Shown here: positions 1 through 7,077 of the stretch, piece by piece | Layout: the number at the start of each line of letters is the position of its first letter | Numbering within the stretch: position 1 is the first letter of the stretch | Origin: Chitinophaga pendula | GTDB taxonomy: Bacteria; Bacteroidota; Bacteroidia; Chitinophagales; Chitinophagaceae | Assembly: GCF_020386615.1 (NCBI RefSeq) | Contig: NZ_CP077769.1 | Span: 992,001 to 1,056,000 of the forward strand | Direction: 5' to 3' | Length of the DNA stretch: 64,000 nt | The notes under the pieces: model-generated | Told to the model about the DNA's origin: nothing | What the model saw: the letters and a program-made list of their open reading frames with translations, nothing else | The model's database searches: none | Position numbers and translations under genes: made by a program

Positions 1-1
1 T

Positions 2-343
2 GCACCTGAGATCGCATCTGTAGGTTATACCGAGAAAGCAGCTAAAGAAGCTGGTTATGAAGTGAAGGTGGGTAAATTCCCCTTCTCTGCATCCGGTAAA
101 GCATCTGCAGCCGGCGCTACTGAAGGTTTCGTAAAAGTGATCTTTGACGCTAAATACGGCGAATGGCTGGGTACGCACATGATCGGCGCTAACGTTACCG
201 AGATCATCGCACAGACCGTAACTGCCCGTAAACTGGAGACCACCTACCAGGAAGTACTGGATTCCATCCACCCGCACCCAACTATGAGCGAATCCGTAAA
301 GGATGCGATCGAAGTGGCTTACGGCGAGGCTATCCACCTGTAG
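2..343 (+). CDS. lpdA: Dihydrolipoyl dehydrogenase, C-terminal part (cut by window edge)
   Basis: The E3 flavoprotein reoxidises dihydrolipoamide on 2-oxoacid dehydrogenase and glycine cleavage complexes with NAD+. Only the last 113 residues are present; the frame is already open at base 2. They form the dimerisation domain: APEIASVGYTE at the start, then GTHMIG, and near the end the HPHPTMSE motif, whose first His and the following Glu form the catalytic His-Glu pair facing the disulfide of the partner subunit. The FAD domain and redox CxxxxC lie left of the window. A strong hairpin follows within 30 bases, so this is the end of a transcript. Family assignment is firm; which complex it serves cannot be told from here. 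Confidence 0.95.
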   Translation, partial: APEIASVGYTEKAAKEAGYEVKVGKFPFSASGKASAAGATEGFVKVIFDAKYGEWLGTHMIGANVTEIIAQTVTARKLETTYQEVLDSIHPHPTMSESVKDAIEVAYGEAIHL

Positions 344-366
344 TCAACACGATTTATTGTAGATAC

Positions 367-403
367 AAAAAAGACGACTGCCAACTGGCGGTCGTCTTTT
401 TTT
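367..403. terminator. Bidirectional intrinsic terminator between lpdA and the S8 protease
   Basis: AAAAAAGACGAC pairs with GTCGTCTTTTTT around an inner GCC/GGC stem and an AACT loop. It has T-runs on both strands and serves the convergent genes on each side. Confidence 0.9.
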
Positions 404-429
404 ATAGGATTATTTTAAGGCGTGTCAGC

Positions 430-3291
430 TTAGAGTTTGATGATCTTTTTGATGAAAATGCGTTGTTTATCGCGATAGATCACACACCAGTATACACCTG
501 GTGCCAGTGATTGCAGTGACAGCACCTGTGTGAACTGCGTCACCGGCAACTGCGCTACCACTCTGCCACTGATATCGATCAGCCGGAGCTGGTCGTTTTT
601 GATTTCTTTAGATAGCAACCGTATCTCATTGGTAGTAGGTACTGGGAAAAGATGGAATGCCTGGTTGAGCAGGATATTGACCGGTATGGGGTCTGAGTAA
701 TATATCCTGCCATCTGTCAGCTCCAGTTTTACCCGATAGAATATAATACCGGAATGCGGTGGAACATCGCTACTACTGTAGCTATACTCCTGGGTGATGT
801 TCTGTGAGGACAAGGTGATAAAGCTGCCACGTTCACTTTCCCGCCGTTCCCAGCTGAAACGTTTCAATTTGTAAAGTGAAGCAAATCTTACGTAGAGGCT
901 CACCTTGCTATCTTCCGTCGCATCAGCCAGCGTTTGCTGGAAATAACATTCCAGTCCTTGCTGTTTGGTATTGAGCGTATAGCTGTTCATTCCCTTCCAG
1001 CCGTCTTTATGTACCGTTCTTACGGCGAAATAGATAGACTTAGTCTGGGTTCTGGAGATGATAGCAAAGGTATCCGTAGTTTGTACAATGGGTCTTAACG
1101 CGCCATTCTCCAATGTCAGTACTTCATAACCGGCTACGCCACGTGTGGGGTTCCAGTATACCATCACTTCATCCGGGCAGTCAAAGCCTGCCTGTATATC
1201 AGGGGCGGTCGCCAGATAAAAATAGTCACTGTACCAGGTGGTATCTGCATTGGACATTCTCAATCTTGCAGTGGAAAAAGTATCCGGCAGCTGCCAGCGC
1301 CATGTTTTACCAGTGATAGCAATCTGTGAGGCGATAGCTGTCCAGGTGCGGCCACTGTCGAGTGTATAGGAGAGGTCAAAGTTGCCGGAGGCATTCGTTT
1401 GCCAGCGGAGCGGTACGGAGGTGCCGGCTGTCAGTATATCCGCCGGTGCCGGATATCGCCAGCTGAAAGAAGACAGCGGCGTATACTGGTAAGCGATATA
1501 GTGAGTGACCGGCGTATTGCCAGGGATGGCTTGCCCTCTTACCTGTATCTGAACATTGCCGGCAGGAGGCATATCAATGGTCACCTGCTCCTGGTTATTC
1601 AGGCTGTCGCGACCGCGGACTGCTGCCCTGCGTAGTGACTGTGCATTAGGGGCAGGATTAAGTATCCAGGGAACAAATTGTCTGCCATTGGCGTCGGTAA
1701 CAAACAGGTCGAGGTCATTGACCAGCGCCTTGGGAGCATTGACGGCTGCAGGTACATCGTTCCATCCGAGGGTCACCTTCAACTGGCGCATACCAGCTGG
1801 TACGGGTATGGTGTAGGTCTGCGTAGTACCGGCAGTAACGGTGCCGCTGCGGAATCGTTGTTCTTTTACCGTACGGATAGCTTCCAGGGCATTTACCAGT
1901 CCGAATCCTGTGTAATAATCCACTTGTGCCGTACCAATATCATCAGCACTGTTGATCAGGATCGTTTTGGTGAGGGCGGAAGGAGGGGTTTTACCATACT
2001 GGAGAGCATAGGCTTCCTGCAGTAGCACCGCGATACCTGTAGTAGTCGCCGCCGCATCGGAAGTACCTGCCTGTCCGTAAGTAACGACTTCCGGTTTCAC
2101 ACGGCCGTCGTATGCAGGACCTCTGGAACTGCCATATATGCCGCCATCCAGTAAGTTATAAAAACTATCTACTGCACCAACAACCAGTACATTTTTCGCT
2201 TGTTTGAACGTACCTGTGAGATTGGCAAAAGCTGCCAGCCCCTGATAGGTGCCGTTGTCCGGGGTGTTATTACCGATGTTACCGGAAGAGAACACATGTA
2301 ATATCGTGTCTGCCTCCAATACCAGCTGATCGTAAGCCTGGGCTTCCTGGCCGTAGTAGTTTTCGATGCCTGGCGTACCGTAGGAATGGTTTTGCAGGGT
2401 AAGCCCGAATTGCTGGAAGAAACTTTTTTCGTCGGGAAGCAAACGGTCAAAAGTAGAGGAGGTCAGCCGTGCAGCACTTGCTACCCCTCTGCCTTGCGGA
2501 CTGCTATTGCCCATACCGGCAATCCAGGTAGCCATACTGGTGGCATGTGAATTCTCTTTGGGGGATGCGATCGCTGAAGGAACGTATTTGCCCTTCAGGT
2601 CTACGTCGGCGGTATCGAACAACTGTTCTTTGATGGCCACGATGCGGTTGGTACCTTTTAGTGCAGGATATAATTGATGTACGGAAGAGACCAGGTTGAT
2701 AGAGAGATTATGCTCGCGGATAGCTACTTCTGTACGGGGCTGACGGGGAATGTCGGCAAATACTACACCTGCCTGACCGATAAAACGGGGCCAGTCCTGC
2801 GCCTTTACACGAACAACAGCCATATTATATTCAGGTATTTGCTGCTGTACATTTGCATATTGTAAGGGCTGACTACGAACATTGGTTGCAGGAGGAGGAG
2901 TGGTGATCTGTATGGTGAGGCTGTCGCTAGGCCGTATACGCGTTATGGTGGAAAGGAGCTGCCGGCTGCTTTTCCAGTTAGCGTTGGCGGGTGACAGATA
3001 TACGACGGTTTTTAGCTGCAGGGAATCAAAGGTGGCATCCCGAAGGATAAAATGTTGAGCACCGATGGCATGCAGCAAGCCATGTTGTGTCAGCAACGGA
3101 TTACCCGGATATTGGCGAAATTTGACCAGGTAGCCCCAAGGGGCTGCCTGAGCGCTATCTCTCGACAGTGTTGTAGCAGCATATTGCGCATAGATACTGT
3201 CCGTATGATTGTTGGACTGGGCAATCAGTTGGCTGGTAATACATAGGCTGCAAAGCAGAACAGAGAAAGTTTTTAGGATGCCGGCACTCAT
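430..3291 (-). CDS. Secreted S8 (subtilisin-like) serine protease with T9SS type A sorting domain
   Basis: Predicted extracellular protease, 953 aa. The start at 3291 is chosen because MSAGILKTFSVLLCSLCITS is a signal peptide; the open frame extends 22 codons upstream but that would bury it. The peptidase domain covers roughly residues 205-490: His249 (NSHATSMATWIAG), oxyanion-hole SSGN, Ser411 (AGTSDAAATTTG). The block matching the usual VAVIDTGV reads VAIKEQLF, which places Glu222 where the catalytic Asp belongs. A beta-rich jelly-roll-like region and Fn3-like segments follow. The last 80 residues (from FPVPTTNEI, with DISGRVV and LAPGVYW) are a type A C-terminal sorting domain, which directs export by T9SS and removal or attachment at the surface. 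It stands at the head of a run of peptidase genes. Confidence 0.9.
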   Translation of the reverse strand: MSAGILKTFSVLLCSLCITSQLIAQSNNHTDSIYAQYAATTLSRDSAQAAPWGYLVKFRQYPGNPLLTQHGLLHAIGAQHFILRDATFDSLQLKTVVYLSPANANWKSSRQLLSTITRIRPSDSLTIQITTPPPATNVRSQPLQYANVQQQIPEYNMAVVRVKAQDWPRFIGQAGVVFADIPRQPRTEVAIREHNLSINLVSSVHQLYPALKGTNRIVAIKEQLFDTADVDLKGKYVPSAIASPKENSHATSMATWIAGMGNSSPQGRGVASAARLTSSTFDRLLPDEKSFFQQFGLTLQNHSYGTPGIENYYGQEAQAYDQLVLEADTILHVFSSGNIGNNTPDNGTYQGLAAFANLTGTFKQAKNVLVVGAVDSFYNLLDGGIYGSSRGPAYDGRVKPEVVTYGQAGTSDAAATTTGIAVLLQEAYALQYGKTPPSALTKTILINSADDIGTAQVDYYTGFGLVNALEAIRTVKEQRFRSGTVTAGTTQTYTIPVPAGMRQLKVTLGWNDVPAAVNAPKALVNDLDLFVTDANGRQFVPWILNPAPNAQSLRRAAVRGRDSLNNQEQVTIDMPPAGNVQIQVRGQAIPGNTPVTHYIAYQYTPLSSFSWRYPAPADILTAGTSVPLRWQTNASGNFDLSYTLDSGRTWTAIASQIAITGKTWRWQLPDTFSTARLRMSNADTTWYSDYFYLATAPDIQAGFDCPDEVMVYWNPTRGVAGYEVLTLENGALRPIVQTTDTFAIISRTQTKSIYFAVRTVHKDGWKGMNSYTLNTKQQGLECYFQQTLADATEDSKVSLYVRFASLYKLKRFSWERRESERGSFITLSSQNITQEYSYSSSDVPPHSGIIFYRVKLELTDGRIYYSDPIPVNILLNQAFHLFPVPTTNEIRLLSKEIKNDQLRLIDISGRVVAQLPVTQFTQVLSLQSLAPGVYWCVIYRDKQRIFIKKIIKL

Positions 3292-3357
3292 TGGACAAAA
3301 TGGATTTTGGTTGCGATACCAGGTTATAGCTATAAAAGTAAGTGTTATTCCAGTCAA

Positions 3358-3970
3358 ATGAATTTTCTGGAAAGGCGGAAACGGAATTTTTTTTTAAATG
3401 AAAAAGTTGTAATATTGTCTTACATCAAAAACAGGTGTGTGCCAAAGCCTTCAGCAGCGTAGATTCCAACAACAACCTGCACAAATGTGCCCCTTATCAT
3501 TATCTAATTTGGCAAATCAATAAGCAACGATAGACGAACTAAAATCTGAAAGACACATTCAATTCCTTGATCCACATTTTTATATTAGAATCTGTCGCAT
3601 AATACACGGCGAATAGGAGAGAACCCTGTTAACACGATTTTTGAAACCCAAAATCTGATGATTTAAACCTGCTACAACAATAATAAACCGCAAAAATTAC
3701 CGTAAGCCATAATGCATACATAGGGGCTACACTATAGTCTTGCATTTACATCATTGATATAGATATGCCGTGCGTGTTGGCATATCACCTACACTTGTGC
3801 CGTTTGGTGTTCCACAACAAGCAACAGGATCGTTGTGAGCATAGATAAACGGTAATGAATATACGTTGTTTGTAAATAGTGTACGAGTGTACTTAATTCG
3901 GACATAGGGCGCTATTATATTCATCAATTTTTTAAACCCATTCAACTAGTCCAAACCAAAATCTGAGTCT
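3358..3970. other. Gene-free 5' region of the first M57 lipoprotein
   Basis: AT-rich, 613 bases. GTTGTAATATTG at 3406-3417 is repeated exactly at 5645-5656 upstream of the third M57 gene. In both places TAATATTG (3410-3417 here) resembles the Bacteroidota -7 box TAnnTTTG and a T-tract lies about 20 bases before it. If this is the promoter, the leader is about 550 nt. The leader ends in AAACCAAAATC just before the gene, also shared with the third copy. A 64-codon open frame on the minus strand (3945-3751) has no recognisable features and is not called. Confidence 0.4.
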
Positions 3971-4780
3971 ATGAAAAAACAAACCAGAATCGTTATGGCA
4001 TGTCTATTCGCCTGCACAGTAGCTGCCGTTTCCTGTAAGAAAGATCAACAAGCTGACCAGGCTCCTGCTAATGATGGTATCTCTACAGCAGTACTGGAAA
4101 AGATCAAAGCACAAGGTTTCCGTACAGATAATGTACAGAAAGTAGGTGATGCTTACCTGGTGGAAAACGATATACTGCTGCATGAACACGACCTGGATGC
4201 GAACATCACTTCTCCTACTTTAAGAATTGCTGGTGAAGAACAATACCGTACCAGGAACCTTGTGACCTATTCCGGTACCCGTACTATCAGAGTAAGAGCC
4301 GTAGGTCTTAACGCTACACTGACTTCCGCTGTACAGGCTGCGGTAACACGCTGGCAGAATGAAAACCTGGCACTGCAATTTGTGTATGTTACTACTGCTC
4401 CTTATGATATCACTGTACAGGGCAACTTCTGGTCCAATGGTATCCTCGGTCAAGGCGGCTTCCCCAGCGGTGGCAATCCTTATCCCACTATCCTGATCAA
4501 TACCAATACTGCGGTATTCGGAACCAACGTTGGTTTTGCTACTAAAGTATTACAACACGAGATCGGTCACTGTATCGGGCTGCGTCATACTGACTATATG
4601 AATCGTGCCTACAGCTGCGGCGGATCTGCTGTAAACGAAGGTGATGGTGGTGTAGGTGCTATCCAGATCCCAGGTACCCCCAGCGGCCCTGATGCTGGTT
4701 CCATCATGCTGGCTTGCACTGGTGCTAATAGCGCCAGCTTCAACGCCAACGACCGGATAGCCATCAACTATCTGTATTAA
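3971..4780 (+). CDS. M57-family HEIGH metalloprotease lipoprotein, copy 1
   Basis: Predicted zinc endopeptidase anchored to the outer membrane or periplasmic face, 269 aa. MKKQTRIVMACLFACTVAAV is followed by a lipobox ending in SC, so Cys becomes lipidated. The zinc site is HEIGHCIGLRH at 196-206 (HExxHxxGxxH, metzincin-like), with a downstream SIMLAC segment as the likely Met-turn. The segment before it (RTIRVRAVGLNATLTSAV, then the ALQFVYV strand) is the usual N-terminal half of the family. First of three tandem paralogues; it matches copy 3 closely (TDYMNRAYSCG against TDYMNRAFSCG). A strong terminator follows it. The substrate is unknown. Confidence 0.85.
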   Translation: MKKQTRIVMACLFACTVAAVSCKKDQQADQAPANDGISTAVLEKIKAQGFRTDNVQKVGDAYLVENDILLHEHDLDANITSPTLRIAGEEQYRTRNLVTYSGTRTIRVRAVGLNATLTSAVQAAVTRWQNENLALQFVYVTTAPYDITVQGNFWSNGILGQGGFPSGGNPYPTILINTNTAVFGTNVGFATKVLQHEIGHCIGLRHTDYMNRAYSCGGSAVNEGDGGVGAIQIPGTPSGPDAGSIMLACTGANSASFNANDRIAINYLY

Positions 4781-4808
4781 TACATTCATGAGCGCCATAT
4801 GTTGAGAG

Positions 4809-4843
4809 TGATCCGCTGCCGTCAGGCATGCGGATCATTTTTT
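4809..4843 (+). terminator. Intrinsic terminator after M57 copy 1
   Basis: TGATCCGCTGCC pairs with GGCA-T-GCGGATCA (one bulged T) around a GTCA loop, followed by six T. It ends only 30 bases before the start of copy 2, so transcription of copy 2 from upstream needs read-through. Confidence 0.85.
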
Positions 4844-4873
4844 ATTTCTTTACCCCCCCAAAAAAACAATACC

Positions 4874-5542
4874 ATGAAAACAACATGCATCTTCCTCGGC
4901 ATATGCCTGATATGTTTCGCTTGTCAGAAAGAACCTGCAGCTACTAAAATTAATAGTGATATACCAGCAGATGAAAAGATGCTGTATCCTATCACACACG
5001 ATGTCACAACAGAGGATGTAGTTTATCCGCCTTATATATTGAGCGGACCCCGTAATATCAGAGTACGGGTAGCTGCCTTACCTACTGTACTGGTAACCGC
5101 ACTGGGACAAGCGCTCAATAACTACAATGTCCTGCAGCTAAAGTTGCAGTTCTCTTTGGTGAATACTACCGCCGACATTACACTGCAGGGAAGAGTCATG
5201 GATAGCAGCATACTTGCTGTCTCCGGATATCCCAGTCAGGATAAGCCATATCCTACTATTACCGTTAATACAGGCCCACATGGACTTCTTAATCCCGCAA
5301 ATGCAGGCATCGTAAGAAGAGTGATACAACATGAACTTGGCCATTGTATAGGACTGCTGCATCCGGATAGAAATGTATTAAGGCCTTGTGGCCCACCCAC
5401 CGAAACACCGCTTCCGGTAATTAATGTACCTGGTATGCCAGGTGGTTTGGATACCTTGTCACTGATGTTGAGATGCAATCCCGGCAATGTATTCAGCCCA
5501 AGAGATATCCAACTCCTGAAATGGATGTACGGTCGCCCCTAA
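4874..5542 (+). CDS. M57-family HELGH metalloprotease lipoprotein, copy 2 (short form)
   Basis: Paralogue of the genes on either side, 222 aa. The start at 4874 gives the lipoprotein signal MKTTCIFLGICLICFAC; an earlier in-frame ATG at 4799 would have to be translated through the terminator hairpin of copy 1 and is rejected. The zinc motif is HELGHCIGLLH at 153-163 and the Met-turn candidate is SLMLRC. The region between lipobox and catalytic half is about 45 residues shorter than in copies 1 and 3: it lacks the stretch containing the (Y)LVE(N/G)DIL motif. The sequence has diverged further than the other two (PDRNVLRPC replaces TDYMNRAYSC). It may have been freed from some constraint, but all ligands remain. 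Confidence 0.82.
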   Translation: MKTTCIFLGICLICFACQKEPAATKINSDIPADEKMLYPITHDVTTEDVVYPPYILSGPRNIRVRVAALPTVLVTALGQALNNYNVLQLKLQFSLVNTTADITLQGRVMDSSILAVSGYPSQDKPYPTITVNTGPHGLLNPANAGIVRRVIQHELGHCIGLLHPDRNVLRPCGPPTETPLPVINVPGMPGGLDTLSLMLRCNPGNVFSPRDIQLLKWMYGRP

Positions 5543-5549
5543 TAACTAT

Positions 5550-5596
5550 CCCTAGCGTGTATATAGTACACAATGTGAGCTTCATATACGCTAGGG
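5550..5596 (+). terminator. Inverted repeat after M57 copy 2
   Basis: CCCTAGCG-T-G-TATAT pairs with ATATA-CGCTAGGG, leaving a loop of about 19 bases. There is no clear T-run, so it may be a weak terminator or a 3' stabilising hairpin. Confidence 0.5.
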
Positions 5597-6086
5597 TTAC
5601 TTTGCGCACTGCGGTAAAAAATATTTTTTTAGAATAAGAGGAATGTTGTAATATTGAATAAGTGAGTAGATAACCAACAAAATCTAGTCGAAACTTTAGT
5701 CAGAGCAAATCTTTAGTACCACTTAGGTGGAGTACCAACAATCACATCTAATTTTAAATTGTCACAAGAAGCGCTACGTGTGTGCTTAACTTGTATTTCC
5801 AAGTTGCCTTCAAGGCCCTATTCATCCCGATCCTAAACAGAGAACCAGTGTAATCTTAAAAGAGAGCAAATCATACGCACCATGAATGATCAACGCACCC
5901 ATTTACATTAACACACTGTAAAGATATCCATGAACCATCTTATCCGTACATAACGGCCCAATACTGCTATGCAGGTTAGATAGCGTTATTGAGTGTCTTA
6001 TTAACACTTTATTGATTGCACCATTGCCAATCCGCAATCGGTATAGCTATATCATTTTTCATATCTAAACCAAAATCGAAAAATCC
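5597..6086. other. Gene-free 5' region of the third M57 lipoprotein
   Basis: AT-rich. It repeats GTTGTAATATTG (5645-5656) from the upstream region of copy 1, with a T-tract about 20 bases before TAATATTG; this is a candidate promoter with a leader of roughly 430 nt. A small hairpin, GTACCAC-TTAG-GTGGAGTAC, lies near 5716-5735. The leader ends in AAACCAAAATC before the ATG, as in copy 1. No gene seen. Confidence 0.4.
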
Positions 6087-6923
6087 ATGAAAAAACAAGC
6101 AATTACTGTCGTGAGCTGTTTAGTAGCTGGAACATTGATGTTATCCTGCCAAAAAGAAAACAAACAACAAGATGCTTCCGCTACCACCAATGCACAAGTG
6201 TCTGCAGATGTAAAAAGCCAGATCAGCGCCCGGGGATTTAACGCCGCCGATGCCCGTAAAGTCAATGGAGGCTACCTGGTAGAAGGGGATATCCTGCTGA
6301 GTGAGGATGATCTCTCAAAAGATGCCGGTACCCCCAATCTACGTATAGCCGACGTAGAACAGTATCGTACCAACTACCTTGTGAAGAACCTTCCGCGTAC
6401 CATCACTGTGAAAGTAGTGAACCTCGGAAATGCCTTCATCGCAGGAGCAGATACCGCTATCGCACGTTATAACAGGTTGAACCTCTCACTGAAGTTCTCC
6501 CGTATCACCAGCGGTACTGCCAACATTACCATTCAGGGCTTTAATGAAGGTCCTGATGCACAAGGGTTTATAACCCTGGGCTCTGCTGGCTTCCCTACCA
6601 GCAGCGGTAATCCCTACAACACCATTCAGATGAACACTAACCAGTACGCATATGGCAGCAATCCAAATGTATTGTACGTAGGTTCTGTGATCCAGCATGA
6701 AATGGGACATTGTATAGGATTTCGCCATACCGACTATATGAACCGTGCATTCAGCTGCGGATCAGCGGGCGCCGGCAATGAAGGGGCTTCTTCTATCGGA
6801 GCCGTAGCTATCCCGGGTACACCTACTACTCCTGATGCGGCTTCCTGGATGTTGGCCTGCTCCAATGGTGGCAATCGTACGTTCAACGCCAACGACGTAA
6901 AAGCACTGGATTACCTGTATTAA
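6087..6923 (+). CDS. M57-family HEMGH metalloprotease lipoprotein, copy 3
   Basis: Predicted surface or periplasmic zinc endopeptidase, 278 aa, closest to copy 1. The lipoprotein signal MKKQAITVVSCLVAGTLMLS precedes the lipobox Cys (SCQKE). The zinc motif is HEMGHCIGFRH at 204-214, followed by TDYMNRAFSCG and a SWMLAC Met-turn candidate, where the Ile of copy 1 is Trp. The N-terminal half (DVKSQISARGFN, YLVEGDILLSEDDL) matches copy 1 in order and length. It has its own long upstream region resembling that of copy 1 and its own terminator, so copies 1 and 3 look like separately expressed duplicates with copy 2 between them. Confidence 0.85.
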   Translation: MKKQAITVVSCLVAGTLMLSCQKENKQQDASATTNAQVSADVKSQISARGFNAADARKVNGGYLVEGDILLSEDDLSKDAGTPNLRIADVEQYRTNYLVKNLPRTITVKVVNLGNAFIAGADTAIARYNRLNLSLKFSRITSGTANITIQGFNEGPDAQGFITLGSAGFPTSSGNPYNTIQMNTNQYAYGSNPNVLYVGSVIQHEMGHCIGFRHTDYMNRAFSCGSAGAGNEGASSIGAVAIPGTPTTPDAASWMLACSNGGNRTFNANDVKALDYLY

Positions 6924-6947
6924 TAAATAGGAAAGCAGCAAGTTTTG

Positions 6948-6982
6948 AAAGCCGGAGATCATACTCCGGCTTTCTTGTTTTT
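6948..6982 (+). terminator. Intrinsic terminator after M57 copy 3
   Basis: AAAGCCGGAG and CTCCGGCTTT form a perfect 10-bp stem around ATCATA, followed by CTTGTTTTT. Confidence 0.9.
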
Positions 6983-7077
6983 AATACACAAATACAGTGC
7001 AGTCAACGGAAATGTGGCGATGAACCACCATAAGTTGGAAATTCTCTTTAAATTGCCGCTTTCAAAAAATAAACAAC

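Noticed and set aside
3751..3945. 64-codon open frame on the minus strand upstream of the first M57 gene
   Set aside because: No signal, domain or conserved motif that I recognise, AT-rich context, and it lies inside the proposed leader region. The stretch with two Cys (DPVACCGTPNG) looked peptide-like but is not enough.
4799..4873. Longer N-terminus of M57 copy 2
   Set aside because: It would translate through the terminator hairpin of copy 1 and place 25 residues before a clear lipoprotein signal.
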